DNA of 64,000 bases from Magnetospirillum gryphiswaldense MSR-1 v2. GTDB lineage: Bacteria > Pseudomonadota > Alphaproteobacteria > Rhodospirillales > Magnetospirillaceae. Of this stretch, positions 14,948 through 24,711 are shown piece by piece. The DNA lies in the NCBI RefSeq assembly GCF_000513295.1, contig NC_023065.1:1302001-1366000 (forward strand), written 5' to 3'. The position numbers and the translations under genes were made by a program. Numbering within the stretch: the stretch's first letter is position 1; each line of letters starts with the position of its first letter. The notes under the pieces are model-generated. The model was not told the DNA's origin. It saw only the letters and a program-made list of their open reading frames with translations, and searched no databases.

Positions 14948-15853
14948 TCACCATAACCACGCCGCCCCGCGCACGCCGGACGAATCGCCGTGCGTGGGCG
15001 GCAGCAACTTCGTCTCCACCGTATCCGAGAACACGTATTCCCCCCACAAGCGGGGCACGTTGCGGTACAGCCGCGCCATGTTGCCGACGCCGCCGCCCAG
15101 CACGATCACCTGCGGGTCAACAATGTTGATCACCCCGGCCAGGGCGCGGGCCAACCGGTCCTCGTAGCGGGCCAGCACGCCTTCGGCCAGATCATCGCCC
15201 CGTTCGGCCAAGACGATGATCTCGGGCACCCGCAGGCCGTGGCCGTGCTGACGTTCCAGACCGGGGCCGGACAGAAAGGTCTCGATACAGCCGGCCTTGC
15301 CGCAATAGCACATATGCCCCGGTATTTCGTCGGCCTGCGGCCAGGGCAGCGGGTTGTGGCCCCATTCACCGGCAATGGCGTTGGCGCCGGCCAGCAGCCG
15401 GCCATGCACCACCACGCCGCCGCCGACCCCGGTCCCCAGGATGACGCCAAAGACGATGGCGGCCCCCTGCCCCGCCCCATCGGTGGATTCGGACAGGGCG
15501 AAGCAATCGGCGTCGTTGGCCAGCCGCACCGGACGGGCCAAGGCAGTCGCCAGATCGCGGTCGAAAGGCCGCCCGATCAACCAAGTGGAATTGGCGTTCT
15601 TGACCAGACCGGTCTTGGCACTGATGGTGCCGGGGATGCCGACGCCGACGCTGCCGCCCCGACCCAACCGGCTTTCCAGCCCCAGCACCAGATCGCGGAT
15701 GGTAGCGACGGTGCCGTCATAATCACCGCGCGCGGTGGCCACCCGCAGGCGGTCAAGCTCGGCACCGCTGTCACGGTCAAGGGCGATGGCTTCGGTCTTG
15801 GTGCCACCCAAATCGATGCCGATACGAAGGGTGGGCTTGCGATCGTCGTTCAT
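14948..15853 (-). CDS. ROK-family sugar kinase (fructokinase-like)
   Basis: Cytoplasmic ATP-dependent hexose kinase of 301 residues. The N-terminal phosphate loop IGIDLGGTKTEAIAL, the catalytic aspartate in LANDADCFAL, the GTGVGGG phosphate-binding stretch and the zinc motif HMCYCGKAGCIETF are all present, as in Mak/NagK-type ROK kinases. No DNA-binding domain, so it is an enzyme rather than a ROK repressor. Substrate (fructose, glucose or N-acetylglucosamine) is not resolved. It is divergently arranged with the MBL hydrolase gene. Confidence 0.88.
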   Translation of the reverse strand: MNDDRKPTLRIGIDLGGTKTEAIALDRDSGAELDRLRVATARGDYDGTVATIRDLVLGLESRLGRGGSVGVGIPGTISAKTGLVKNANSTWLIGRPFDRDLATALARPVRLANDADCFALSESTDGAGQGAAIVFGVILGTGVGGGVVVHGRLLAGANAIAGEWGHNPLPWPQADEIPGHMCYCGKAGCIETFLSGPGLERQHGHGLRVPEIIVLAERGDDLAEGVLARYEDRLARALAGVINIVDPQVIVLGGGVGNMARLYRNVPRLWGEYVFSDTVETKLLPPTHGDSSGVRGAAWLW

Positions 15854-15926
15854 GATCCAAATTTAACCTGTTGCCGCATTGCGTCAAATCGGTATCTTGA
15901 TGCGTAAAATATGGAGCAAGCCCCCG

Positions 15927-16958
15927 GTGACCTACGTCCAGCTCGACCATCCCTTCCCCATTCCCCCCGATACCGCCAGCGTGCGGGAAGTGGCGCCGGG
16001 AATCCTGTGGATTCGCATGCCGCTGCCCTTCGCCCTTGACCACATCAATCTGTGGGCCTTGGCCGACGGCGATGGCTGGGTTGTGGTCGATACCGGCGTG
16101 GGCAACGACGAGACGCTGGCCCATTGGGATTCCTTGCTGGCCGGGCCCTTGGGCGGCAAGCCGATCACCCGATTGATCTGCACCCATTTCCACCCCGACC
16201 ATATGGGGCTGGCTGGACCACTATGCCAGCGCTTCGGCATCCGCCTGACCGCCACCATCGGCGAATGGACCTATGGCCGCATGCTGATGCTGGAAGGCGG
16301 CGAGGATTATATCGACAATCAGGTCGATCATTACCGCCGTTGCGGCTATGACCGGGACTTGCTGGAGGGCGTGCGCGAGCGGTCCGGCGGTTACAAGGAC
16401 CGCATCAGCTGGATACCGGCCAATGTCTCGGTCATCCGTCATGGGGATCGGCTGACCATCGGCGGACGGGCTTGGCAGGTATTCACCGGCAACGGCCATT
16501 CGCCCGAACATGCCTGCCTATATTGCCCGGATTTGAACGTGCTGATTTCCGGCGACCAGATTTTGCCGCGCATCTCGCCGGTGGTCGGCGTCTGGCCGCA
16601 AGAGCCGGATTCCGACCCGCTCAGCCAGTTCATGGACAGCCTGGAACGGCTGAAAGCGGCTTTCCCCGCCGATTGTCTGGTCCTGCCGTCACACAAATTG
16701 CCGTTTCGCGGCCTGCATGAACGGGCCGACGAATTGCTGGCCCATCACCACCAGCGGCTGGCCCTGGCGTTGGAATGCTGCACCCAGCCCAGCACGGCGC
16801 TTGAGGTGCTGCGCCGCCTGTTCCAACGCCCGCTCGACCCGCATCAGACCGGCTTCGCCGCCGGTGAGACGGTGGCGCATCTGAACCACCTGATCCACAG
16901 CGGGCAAGTGGTGCGCAGCGAGGATGCGGACGGGGTGTGGATTTATGGCAAAAGCTAG
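15927..16958 (+). CDS. MBL-fold metallo-hydrolase
   Basis: Metallo-beta-lactamase-fold hydrolase of 343 residues. The metal motif THFHPDHMG near residue 85 gives the full HxHxDH set, and later ligands appear as GNGHSPEHA, SGDQILPRISP and LPSHKLPF. A C-terminal helical or winged domain follows (about residues 250-343), as in RNase Z-like or GloB-like larger relatives. The GTG at 15927 is preferred because GGAG lies 10 nt upstream; an ATG at 15900 is the alternative. Substrate is unknown. Confidence 0.82.
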   Translation: MTYVQLDHPFPIPPDTASVREVAPGILWIRMPLPFALDHINLWALADGDGWVVVDTGVGNDETLAHWDSLLAGPLGGKPITRLICTHFHPDHMGLAGPLCQRFGIRLTATIGEWTYGRMLMLEGGEDYIDNQVDHYRRCGYDRDLLEGVRERSGGYKDRISWIPANVSVIRHGDRLTIGGRAWQVFTGNGHSPEHACLYCPDLNVLISGDQILPRISPVVGVWPQEPDSDPLSQFMDSLERLKAAFPADCLVLPSHKLPFRGLHERADELLAHHHQRLALALECCTQPSTALEVLRRLFQRPLDPHQTGFAAGETVAHLNHLIHSGQVVRSEDADGVWIYGKS

Positions 16959-17143
16959 GCCCCCCTTCCCAGCCGCCACGCCCGTGCATAATGGCAGCGC
17001 ATGGATCATCTCACGGACACCTTCGCGCAAATGATCCAGCTTGCTCAACACCCTCCGGTATGCAATACCTGAATTCTGTGTCGCAACGCCGGATGACGCA
17101 GGCATCTCGGTGCGACTTGGGCTGAGGATTCGGGAAGGCAGCA

Positions 17144-18127
17144 ATGGCGTTGATCACCCGGCGCGGACTTTTTCATACCGCCTTCAGCTTTGCCGTCACT
17201 GCCGCAATGGCCCCGTTGAGTGCCGTCGGGGCAGAGCCGGCGCCGCGCCGGATCGCCTATGTGGTATCCGACCTGCGAATCCCGTTCTGGGACATCATGT
17301 GGCGAGGCATCCAGTCACGGGCGGCGGCGTTGGGCTATCAGGCCCAAGCGTATAGCGCGGACAACAACGCCAGATCCGAGATCACCAATCTGGTCAACGT
17401 CATCAGGTCAGGGGTCAGTGGGATCATCCTGTCGCCGACCAATTCATCAGCCGCCGTCACCTTGCTTAAGCTCGCCAACGATGCCTCCATACCTGTGGTG
17501 GTGGCTGACATCGGCGCCGATGGCGGCGAGTACGTCAGTTATATCTCGTCTGACAACCGCGACGGCGCCTATCGCATCGGGCGCGTCCTGGCCGCCAAAC
17601 TGAAGGCCCTGGGCTGGGCCGACGGCAGAGTGGGTATCATCGCCATCCCGCAGAAGCGTGCCAATGGCCAAGCCCGCACCGCAGGGTTCATGCAGGCCAT
17701 GGAAGAAGCCGGACTCAAGGGAGCCGGCATTCGCCAGCAGGTGGATTTCTCCTACCAGGAGACCTTCGACCACACCCGCGATCTGCTGGCCACCGCGCCC
17801 GATATCCGGGCCATCTGGCTTCAAGGTTCGGATCGTTACCAAGGCGCGCTTGACGCCATCGCCGCCGCCGGACGGACGGGGCAGGTACTGCTGATGACCT
17901 TCGACGCCGAGCCGGAGTTCCTTGAGATGATCCCCCGGGGCACCCTGGCCGGGGCGGGAATGCAACAGCCCTTCCTGATGGGGGAGAGAGCGGTCGAGAC
18001 CATGGCCCGGCACCATAACGGCCAACCGGTCGAGCGTGAGCAGAAGTTGCCAGTCCTGGCGGTGTCCGAGGACAATATCAAGGCAGAGATGTCCACCATA
18101 CGGCGTAACGTGTTGGGACTGAAGTGA
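17144..18127 (+). CDS. Periplasmic substrate-binding protein, probable sensor partner of the next kinase
   Basis: Type I periplasmic binding protein (RbsB/TorT-like), 327 residues, with an N-terminal export signal containing ITRRGLFHTAFSF and cleavage near VGAEP. The first lobe starts RRIAYVVSDLRIPFWDIMWRG, and the hinge pieces GIILSPTNSSAA and QGSDRYQGALDAI are typical. No ABC permease or ATPase gene is near. Its stop overlaps the GTG start of a membrane histidine kinase by 4 nt, so the pair is translationally coupled. I infer a ligand-loaded sensor role, as in LuxP/LuxQ, ChvE/VirA or TorT/TorS, rather than transport. Confidence 0.85.
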   Translation: MALITRRGLFHTAFSFAVTAAMAPLSAVGAEPAPRRIAYVVSDLRIPFWDIMWRGIQSRAAALGYQAQAYSADNNARSEITNLVNVIRSGVSGIILSPTNSSAAVTLLKLANDASIPVVVADIGADGGEYVSYISSDNRDGAYRIGRVLAAKLKALGWADGRVGIIAIPQKRANGQARTAGFMQAMEEAGLKGAGIRQQVDFSYQETFDHTRDLLATAPDIRAIWLQGSDRYQGALDAIAAAGRTGQVLLMTFDAEPEFLEMIPRGTLAGAGMQQPFLMGERAVETMARHHNGQPVEREQKLPVLAVSEDNIKAEMSTIRRNVLGLK

Positions 18128-20073
18128 CGCGCTCCAACTATTCCATTTTCACCGTCATAGGACTGGTCATTGTATCCACCGTAGCGGCGGTAATGATCGC
18201 CAGCGGAGTGGCCAATTTCCTTTATGCCAAAAGTGTCATTTCCGCCCAACTGCGCGAACACACCGAAGCCAAGGCAAATACCACCGCTCGAAGCGTTGCC
18301 CCTTACATGCAGGCCTATGCGGTCAACGACTATCTCGGCATCCTGGCGCATGAGATGGAGGAGGAATACCGCGCCATAACGGTTCGGGATATCCGCATGG
18401 CCGAACTCACCGGGCAAAAAGAATTCGTCTCGGGCAAAGTGAGGGTGCCCCCCGGTGCCGTGACCGACTACGATCAGGGCACCCCCAGCCACCATGCCGT
18501 GACCGCCAATTGCTTCCATACCCACCGGGCACCGGTTCTCGCCGATACCGGCCAAGTCATTGGCGAGGTCACGGTCTGTGCATCGGACCAATTGGTCCAA
18601 CGTGAACTCGAGCGCACCATCCGCAACTCGGCGATCAACCTGACACTGGTTGCGACGATCCTGATCGTGGTTTTGTTCCTGGTTATCTCCCGGGTGGTCA
18701 TCGCGCCAATCACCGGCATAGCGGCCTCGGTGTCGCGGGTCGACCAGCTTGGCATTCCAATCAATCCCGCCGCCATGACGGGCGCGCGGGAAATCGTCAT
18801 TCTCGCCAGCGGCTTCAACCAGATGGTCGCGGTGATCCGCGCCTCGATTGAAAAGCTCGACCAGAACCGCAAAGAACTGGAACGCCATCAACTGGCCTTG
18901 TCAGCCGCCGACCAGGCTCAGCGTGAAATCATCTGGGGAACCCATGCCGGAACCTGGGAATGGAACGTCGAGACCGGTGAGACCAAGTTCAATGAACGTT
19001 GGGCCGAGATCGTCGGCTACTCGCTTAGTGAACTGCAACCGGTCAGCATCGCCACCTGGCTGCGCTTCGTCCATCCCCAGGACCAGCTTCGCTCGGAGGC
19101 CGAACTAAAGCAGTGCTTCCTGGGTGAACGCGAGGTCTACGAGTGCGAATGCAGGATGCGCCACAAGAGTGGCGACTGGGTGTGGGTGCTCGATCGCGGC
19201 AAGGTCGTGGAGTGGACGGCAGACGGACAGCCGTTGCGCATGTCCGGCATCCATCTCGACATCACCGAACGCAAACAGGCGGAAGCCGAGCGCGAGAGGA
19301 TCAAGAACAATCTACAGCGCTCAAACGAGGATTTGGAACAGTTCTCCTACGCCATCTCCCACGACCTGCAAACTCCATTACGCAACGTTTCAAGCTTCCT
19401 GCAATTATTGCAGCGACGGTGCGGCAGCCAAATATCCTCCGACGCCAACGAGTACATTGAGTTTGCGGTCAGTGGCGCCAAACATATGTCGGAGATGATC
19501 CACAGCTTGCTTGAATATTCCCGGGTAAGTTCACAAGGGCAGACGTTCGAGCCGATGGAGTTGGACGACGCCCTGCGGGTCGCCTTACAGGATCTGTCGG
19601 CCACCCTCGCCGAAAAGAACGCCACGGTCACCGCCGAGCCGCTGCCCAGAATCATGGGCGATCCGCTGCAATTGGCGCGCTTGTTCCAGAATCTGATCGG
19701 TAACGCCGTCAAGTATCACCCCCCTGATGCGGTGCCGAAGGTGGCGATCACCGTGCAGCGGATGGACGAGGAATGGGAAATTGCCGTCGCGGATAACGGG
19801 ATCGGCATCCCGCCCGACCAGATCGAGCAACTGTTCAAAGTATTCCGGCGGCTGCACACCTCCCAGGAATACGAGGGTCACGGTGTCGGTCTGGCTGTGT
19901 GCAAGCGTATCGTCATGCGGCATGGCGGGCGCATCTGGGCGGAATCCGAAGGCGCCGGCCACGGCAGCCGGTTCGTCTTCACCCTGCCTGTCATGGCCCA
20001 GCCGATCAGGACGCCGCCGGAAGCCTCGACCGCTGACGGTGCGAGGGATATTCCGACCGTGTCATCGACATAA
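18124..20073 (+). CDS. Membrane sensor histidine kinase (HAMP-PAS-HisKA-HATPase)
   Basis: Kinase of 649 residues starting at a GTG inside the stop of the binding-protein gene. Transmembrane helix about residues 8-32; periplasmic domain about 33-175; second helix about 176-198 (NLTLVATILIVVLFLVIS); HAMP about 199-255; PAS fold about 270-390 with the PAC ending GIHLDITERKQ; HisKA with YAISHDLQTPLRN (H413); ATPase with NLIGNAVKYH, DNGIGIPP and GHGVGLAVCKRI. The DLQTPLRN H-box is the subtype seen in phytochrome-like kinases. No response regulator lies next to it. Confidence 0.9.
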   Translation: MTRSNYSIFTVIGLVIVSTVAAVMIASGVANFLYAKSVISAQLREHTEAKANTTARSVAPYMQAYAVNDYLGILAHEMEEEYRAITVRDIRMAELTGQKEFVSGKVRVPPGAVTDYDQGTPSHHAVTANCFHTHRAPVLADTGQVIGEVTVCASDQLVQRELERTIRNSAINLTLVATILIVVLFLVISRVVIAPITGIAASVSRVDQLGIPINPAAMTGAREIVILASGFNQMVAVIRASIEKLDQNRKELERHQLALSAADQAQREIIWGTHAGTWEWNVETGETKFNERWAEIVGYSLSELQPVSIATWLRFVHPQDQLRSEAELKQCFLGEREVYECECRMRHKSGDWVWVLDRGKVVEWTADGQPLRMSGIHLDITERKQAEAERERIKNNLQRSNEDLEQFSYAISHDLQTPLRNVSSFLQLLQRRCGSQISSDANEYIEFAVSGAKHMSEMIHSLLEYSRVSSQGQTFEPMELDDALRVALQDLSATLAEKNATVTAEPLPRIMGDPLQLARLFQNLIGNAVKYHPPDAVPKVAITVQRMDEEWEIAVADNGIGIPPDQIEQLFKVFRRLHTSQEYEGHGVGLAVCKRIVMRHGGRIWAESEGAGHGSRFVFTLPVMAQPIRTPPEASTADGARDIPTVSST

Positions 20074-20201
20074 GAGCATTTGCCGCTGATCGGTGGACGC
20101 GGGCGGCAAGAAACGGCATGGGGTCGTCCGGCCCCTTGGGCCTAACCAAGCCGTGATGCCCCAGACCTAAAGTTCCGACAATTATCCTCGGGCAAAAAGC
20201 C

Positions 20202-20531
20202 TCAAGCGGCGCAGGCGCCGCCGTTATCCTTGGCGCAATAAAGACCGTACAGGGTGTTGATGACGGCGCTGGCCTCGGCCCCCGACAGCGAATAATAGAT
20301 GGTCTGGGCCTGACGGCGGGTCTGCACCAGATTGTCGCGGCGCAGGCGCGCCAGATGCTGCGACAGGGCCGATTGCGACAGACCGATCAGCCGCTCCAAC
20401 TCGCCCACCGACTTTTCACCATGCAAAAGCTGGCACAGGATCATCAGCCGGTGTTCATTGCTCATAGCCTTCAGCAGGGTGCTGGCACGCCGCGCGCTAT
20501 CTTGGAGCTTATCCAATTCCATTTCCGACAC
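20202..20531 (-). CDS. ArsR-family repressor of the SqrR/BigR persulfide-sensing type
   Basis: Winged-helix repressor of 109 residues. The recognition helix is LSQSALSQHLARLRRDNLV. Two cysteines, C33 in RLMILCQLL and C99 in LYGLYCAKD, are 66 residues apart, the same spacing as the C41/C107 pair of Rhodobacter SqrR and C42/C108 of BigR, which form a polysulfide bridge when reactive sulfur is present. The metal-binding motif of ArsR/SmtB (ELCVCDL) is absent. A third cysteine, C107, is at the tail. It would therefore control sulfide oxidation genes; fccAB and the SQR gene in this window are candidates. Start ATG 20531 follows a clear promoter. Confidence 0.85.
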   Translation of the reverse strand: MSEMELDKLQDSARRASTLLKAMSNEHRLMILCQLLHGEKSVGELERLIGLSQSALSQHLARLRRDNLVQTRRQAQTIYYSLSGAEASAVINTLYGLYCAKDNGGACAA

Positions 20532-20558
20532 CCTTATACCACTTGCAATCGGTCATAT

Positions 20559-20586
20559 ATCATACCACTCATTCTTGATGTTTCAA
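20559..20586 (-). promoter_or_regulatory. Sigma-70-type promoter of the SqrR-like gene
   Basis: On the minus strand TTGAAA (-35, 20581-20586) and TATGAT (-10, 20559-20564) are separated by 16 bp, about 28 bp before the start codon at 20531. The match is good, but the transcription start is not proven. Confidence 0.65.
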
Positions 20587-20598
20587 TATTAGCGCGCA

Positions 20599-20625
20599 GA
20601 GTATTTTCCAGAATACTCGGAAAAT
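20599..20625. promoter_or_regulatory. Overlapping inverted repeats upstream of the SqrR-like gene
   Basis: GAGTATT-N6-AATACTC (20599-20618) overlaps a second pair, ATTTTCC-N9-GGAAAAT (20603-20625). The first is a candidate ArsR-family operator just upstream of the promoter; the second could form an alternative hairpin in the dxs 3' region. Which one functions is unknown. Confidence 0.45.
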
Positions 20626-20674
20626 AGCCGATTATTGAACACAGAATTATGTGTTGTATACCAAGGCAGCCCGG

Positions 20675-22588
20675 TCAGGCGCTGGCCACCGCCGCCGACT
20701 GCCCCAAGGCCGCCAGCACGCAGGCGACGATGTGCGGGGCATTGAGACCGGCCAGATCGTATTGCTTGAGCGGCGCTTCGTGTTCCAGGAAAACATCGGG
20801 CAACACCATGGGCCGCACCTTCAGGCCGCGATCCAGGGCACCGGAATGGGCGAGGAAATGCAGCACCTGGGCGCCGAATCCGCCGATCGAGCCTTCCTCG
20901 ATGGTCACCAAAACCTCGTGCTCGCGCGCCAGACGCAAGATCATGTCCTGATCCAACGGCTTCATGAAGCGGGCATCGGCGACGGTGGTGGACAGCCCGC
21001 GCGCCGCCAGTTCGTCGGCGGCCTTCATCGCCTCGCCCAGGCGGGTGCCCAGCGACAACAGGGCGACGCGGCTGCCTTCACGGATGATACGGCCCTTGCC
21101 GATGGGCAGCACCTCGCCGCGCACCGGCAGGTCCAGGCCGACACCTTCGCCGCGCGGATAGCGGAAGGCGGACGGACGATCATCCAAGGCCTTGGCGGTG
21201 GCCACCGCATGCATCAACTCCAGCTCGTCCGCCGGGCTCATCAACACGATGTCGGGCAGACAGCCGAGATAGGCCAGATCGAAGGCGCCGGCATGGGTGG
21301 CGCCGTCGGCGCCGACCAGACCGGCCCGGTCGATGGCGAAGCGCACCGGCAGCTTCTGGATGACCACGTCATGCACCAACTGGTCATAACCACGTTGCAG
21401 GAAGGTGGAATAGAGCGCACAGAACGGCTTGAAGCCCTCGCAGGCCAGACCGGCGGCGAAAGTCACCGCGTGCTGTTCGGCGATGCCGACGTCGAAGCAG
21501 CGATTGGGAAAGCGCTCGGCGAATTTGTCCAGGCCGGTGCCGGCGGGCATGGCGGCGGTGATGGCGACGACGCGGTCGTCATTTTCCGCTTCGGCCAGCA
21601 AGGCTTGTGCGAACACCGAGGTGTAACTGGGCGCGTTGGCCTTGGGCTTGGCCAGGGCGCCAGTGACCACGTCGAACTTGCCGACGCCGTGATACTTGTC
21701 GGCGGCCTGTTCCGCCGGCGGATAGCCGCGGCCCTTCTTGGTCACCACATGGATCAGTACCGGCTTGTTGTCCTCGGAATCGCGGACGTTCTTCAGTACC
21801 GGCAGCAGATGGTCGAAATTGTGGCCGTCGATGGGGCCGACGTAATAAAAGCCCAGTTCCTCGAACAACGTGCCACCGCCGGAAACGAAGCCGCGGGCAT
21901 ATTCCTCGGCCCGCTTGGCCGCGCGCTCCAGGGGCGGCGGCAGCATGGCCGCCAGATCCTTGGCGAAGTGGCGAATGGACAGATAAGGCCGCGACGACAG
22001 CAGACGCGACAGATAGGCGCTCATGGCGCCGACCGGAGGGGCGATGGACATGTCGTTGTCGTTCAAGATGACGACCAGACGCGAATCCATGGAACCGGCA
22101 TTGTTCATGGCCTCATAGACCATGCCGGCGCTCATGGCGCCGTCACCGATGACGGCGATGACGTTGAAATCCTCGCCCTTGAGGTCGCGCCCCACCGCCA
22201 TGCCCAATCCCGCGGAAATGGACGTCGAGGAATGGCCGGCGCCAAACGGGTCGTATTCGCTTTCCGAACGCTTGGTGAAGCCCGACAGCCCGCCGCCCTG
22301 ACGCAGGGTGCGGATGCGTTCCTTGCGCCCGGTCAGGATCTTGTGCGGATAGCACTGATGCCCCACGTCCCAGATCAGCTTGTCGACGGGGGTCTGGAAA
22401 ACGTGATGCAGGGCCACGGTCAGCTCGACCACGCCCAGACCGGCGCCCAGATGACCGCCGGTGATGGACACCGCCTCGATCATTTCCTGGCGCACTTCAT
22501 CGGCCAGTTGGCGCAATTGCTCGGGCGTGAAGGCGCGGGTATCGGCGGGACAATCGACGCCGTCGAGCAGACGTTGGGAAGTGCTCAT
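20675..22588 (-). CDS. dxs: 1-deoxy-D-xylulose-5-phosphate synthase
   Basis: Thiamine-diphosphate enzyme that condenses pyruvate and glyceraldehyde 3-phosphate in the first step of the MEP isoprenoid pathway; 637 residues. Landmarks: [34 protein letters not shown], the TPP motif [20 protein letters not shown], and the C-terminal transketolase block with [18 protein letters not shown] and [11 protein letters not shown]. The ATG at 22588 is preferred because AGGA lies 7 nt upstream; an in-frame start further upstream lacks this. It follows ispA and xseB on the same strand, the usual alphaproteobacterial order. Confidence 0.95.
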   Translation of the reverse strand: MSTSQRLLDGVDCPADTRAFTPEQLRQLADEVRQEMIEAVSITGGHLGAGLGVVELTVALHHVFQTPVDKLIWDVGHQCYPHKILTGRKERIRTLRQGGGLSGFTKRSESEYDPFGAGHSSTSISAGLGMAVGRDLKGEDFNVIAVIGDGAMSAGMVYEAMNNAGSMDSRLVVILNDNDMSIAPPVGAMSAYLSRLLSSRPYLSIRHFAKDLAAMLPPPLERAAKRAEEYARGFVSGGGTLFEELGFYYVGPIDGHNFDHLLPVLKNVRDSEDNKPVLIHVVTKKGRGYPPAEQAADKYHGVGKFDVVTGALAKPKANAPSYTSVFAQALLAEAENDDRVVAITAAMPAGTGLDKFAERFPNRCFDVGIAEQHAVTFAAGLACEGFKPFCALYSTFLQRGYDQLVHDVVIQKLPVRFAIDRAGLVGADGATHAGAFDLAYLGCLPDIVLMSPADELELMHAVATAKALDDRPSAFRYPRGEGVGLDLPVRGEVLPIGKGRIIREGSRVALLSLGTRLGEAMKAADELAARGLSTTVADARFMKPLDQDMILRLAREHEVLVTIEEGSIGGFGAQVLHFLAHSGALDRGLKVRPMVLPDVFLEHEAPLKQYDLAGLNAPHIVACVLAALGQSAAVASA

Positions 22589-22598
22589 GGTCATATCC

Positions 22599-23501
22599 TT
22601 ACACGCTGCGGGTGACGACATAGCGGGCCGTCAGCCTCAGCAAATGGGCAGCATCGCCGAAGGGGTCCAAATGGCGGCAGGCCTGTTCGGCCAGCATGTC
22701 CGCCTGAGCGCGGGCGTGCTCGACCCCCAGCAGGGAAACAAAGGTGGCCTTGCCGGCATCGGCATCCTTGCCCAATTTCTTGCCCACCTGCATCTCGTCA
22801 CCCTGCACATCCAACAGATCGTCGGCAATCTGGAAGGCCAGACCCAGATCGTGGGCGTAATTCTTCAAGGCCAGCCGCAACGACGACGGTGCCTTGCCCA
22901 GGATGGCCCCGGCTTCGCAGGCGAAACCGATCAGCCGACCGGTCTTCATTTGCTGCAAGCGGGTGATGTCGGCCATATCCATGGTCAATTGCGCCGCCTG
23001 CAAATCGACCATCTGGCCGCCGACCATGCCCATGCCGCCAGCGGCGTGGGCCAGTTGCCACACCAATTCACAGCGCACCGCGGGATCGGGATGGGTGGAC
23101 TCAGCCGCCAGCACTTCAAACGCACGCGATTGCAGGGCATCACCGGCCAGAAGTGCGGTGGCCTCATCGAACTGACGATGACAGGTGGGGCGGCCCCGGC
23201 GCAGATCGTCGTCATCCATGCACGGCAGATCGTCGTGGATCAGCGAATAGCAATGCACCATTTCCAAGGCGCAGCCGACCCGCAACGCCGCCGCCGGCGA
23301 CACGTTGAACAAGGACGCCGCCTGCACGGTCAGGAACGGGCGCAGCCGTTTACCACCGTCCAGGGCACTATAGCGCATGGCATCGTGGACGCGGCGCTCG
23401 GGCCCGTCGGGCACGGGCAGCAGATGGGCCATTTCGTCATTGACGGCAGCCGCGTTGGCGGCCAGGGCCTCGAGCAGAATGTCGGACACGTGCGGGGTCA
23501 C
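22599..23501 (-). CDS. ispA: Polyprenyl (farnesyl/geranyl) diphosphate synthase
   Basis: Short-chain trans-prenyltransferase, 300 residues. The first aspartate-rich motif is [10 protein letters not shown] and the second is QIADDLLD; the GGKRLRP substrate loop is also present. Residues around the first motif fit the farnesyl type. The GTG start overlaps the xseB stop by 4 nt. It supplies the prenyl diphosphates made from the MEP pathway that dxs starts. Confidence 0.93.
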   Translation of the reverse strand: MTPHVSDILLEALAANAAAVNDEMAHLLPVPDGPERRVHDAMRYSALDGGKRLRPFLTVQAASLFNVSPAAALRVGCALEMVHCYSLIHDDLPCMDDDDLRRGRPTCHRQFDEATALLAGDALQSRAFEVLAAESTHPDPAVRCELVWQLAHAAGGMGMVGGQMVDLQAAQLTMDMADITRLQQMKTGRLIGFACEAGAILGKAPSSLRLALKNYAHDLGLAFQIADDLLDVQGDEMQVGKKLGKDADAGKATFVSLLGVEHARAQADMLAEQACRHLDPFGDAAHLLRLTARYVVTRSV

Positions 23502-23743
23502 TCGATGCCGGCGGGTTCAAGCCCGATGGCGCCATCGCCGCCCAGCACGATCTTATCGACCTTGGCCTGGGCCTCCTTCAGCTTGGCTTCGCAGTGACGC
23601 TTCAAAAGCGCGCCGCGCTCATAGGCGCCGATGGCGTCGTCAAGCCGGGTCGAGCCGGTCTCCAGCTTGCGCACGATGGCGTCAAGTTCAGCCAGCGCGT
23701 CCTCGAAACTAAGCGTGGCGATGTCGGGCGGCAGGTCGGCCAT
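23498..23743 (-). CDS. xseB: Exodeoxyribonuclease VII small subunit
   Basis: Small subunit of exonuclease VII, 81 residues from MADLPPDIATLSFEDALAEL. The helical pattern LDAIVRKLETGSTRLDDAIGAYERG and LLKRHCEAKLKEAQAKVDKI is characteristic. The longer reading frame upstream has no fitting sequence, so the ATG at 23743 was chosen. It forms a tight operon with ispA and dxs. Confidence 0.92.
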   Translation of the reverse strand: MADLPPDIATLSFEDALAELDAIVRKLETGSTRLDDAIGAYERGALLKRHCEAKLKEAQAKVDKIVLGGDGAIGLEPAGIE

Positions 23744-23854
23744 GGCGCCAATGTCTCTCTTATTATTCTGGGGTTCCTGAATGAAGGGGGGAAGTTTACG
23801 GATGCAAGACAGCAAAGGCAAGCAAACCGGTTGATTGAATTCGCATCACCGCCA

Positions 23855-23882
23855 TTGACAGCGGGGGGCCGGTTTGTATAAA
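23855..23882 (+). promoter_or_regulatory. Strong sigma-70-type promoter of rpsD
   Basis: TTGACA (23855-23860) and TATAAA (23877-23882) are separated by 16 bp, about 115 bp upstream of the rpsD start. This leaves a leader of roughly 105 nt that could hold S4 autoregulatory structure; none was identified with certainty. Confidence 0.8.
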
Positions 23883-23996
23883 AGCCCCTTTCTTCCCGAG
23901 AATGTGGGCGCGTCATGCGTCCCGCCCCAGGTGAAACTGGATCAGGCCTATCGGGACAAACCCCAACCGGCAACAGCCGGGACCAAAGGAAGTACC

Positions 23997-24614
23997 ATGA
24001 CCAAGCGTATTGAAGCGAAATTCAAGATCAATCGCCGCCTGGGCGTCAATCTGTGGGGCCGTGGCAAGAGCCCGCTGGCTCGCGGCAAGGAAACCCCGCC
24101 CGGCCAGCATGGCGCCCGCCGCAAGAAGCCCTCTGACTTCGGCACCCAGCTGATGGCCAAGCAGAAGCTGAAGGGCTATTACGGCAACATTTCGGAAAAG
24201 CAGTTCCGCAAGCTGTATGACGAGGCCGTGCGCCGTCGTGGCGACACCTCGGAAAACCTGATCGGTCTGCTGGAGCGTCGCCTGGACGCCGTCGTCTACC
24301 GCATGAAGATGGCCGTCAGCCCCTTCCAGGCCCGTCAGGTCATCAACCACGGCCACATCCACGTGAACGGCAAGCGCCTGAACATCGCTTCCTATCAGGT
24401 GAAGGACGGCGACATCATCAGCGTCAAGCAGAAGTCCAAGGATCTGGCCATCATCCTGGAAGCCGCCCAGTCGCCGGAACGTGACGTCCCCGACTATCTG
24501 GAAGTCGATCACAAGGAAATGAAGGGCACCTTCATCCGCGCCCCCAAGCTGTCGGACGTGCCCTATCCGTGCCAGATGGAACCCAATCTGGTCATCGAAT
24601 TCTATTCGCGCTAA
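23997..24614 (+). CDS. rpsD: 30S ribosomal protein S4
   Basis: Primary 16S rRNA-binding protein S4, 205 residues. The start [21 protein letters not shown] follows GGAAGTACC. The S4 RNA-binding domain ([27 protein letters not shown]) and C-terminal LVIEFYSR are complete. The last four codons and stop form the left attachment site of a 5.6 kb element; because the duplicated core includes the stop codon, the protein is intact after insertion. Confidence 0.97.
   Translation: MTKRIEAKFKINRRLGVNLWGRGKSPLARGKETPPGQHGARRKKPSDFGTQLMAKQKLKGYYGNISEKQFRKLYDEAVRRRGDTSENLIGLLERRLDAVVYRMKMAVSPFQARQVINHGHIHVNGKRLNIASYQVKDGDIISVKQKSKDLAIILEAAQSPERDVPDYLEVDHKEMKGTFIRAPKLSDVPYPCQMEPNLVIEFYSR
24602..24614 (+). 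repeat. attL: 13-bp core overlapping the rpsD stop
   Basis: CTATTCGCGCTAA encodes the final Tyr-Ser-Arg-stop of S4 and is identical to the copy at 30222-30234. Just inside the element, GCATTACC-N9-GGTAACGC (24618-24642, 7 of 8 bases paired) may be a recombination arm or excisionase site. Confidence 0.82.
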
Positions 24615-24662
24615 CACGCATTACCAAATTCTGCGGTAACGCAGGGTTTGAAGCGTAACAAG

Positions 24663-24697
24663 AAGCTGTCTGGCACATGGTGTTGGGCAGCTTTTTT
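24663..24697 (+). terminator. Element-borne replacement terminator for rpsD
   Basis: AAGCTG / CAGCTT arms with a 19-nt loop, followed by a run of T, about 50 bp after the rpsD stop and inside the element. It would end rpsD transcription now that the native terminator has been moved 5.6 kb away. Confidence 0.7.
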
Positions 24698-24711
24698 GTT
24701 GGGCGGGTGAG

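Noticed and set aside
24602-24711. Search for a tRNA gene as integration target of the element
   Set aside because: No cloverleaf was found at either border; the shared 13 bp belong to the rpsD coding end instead.
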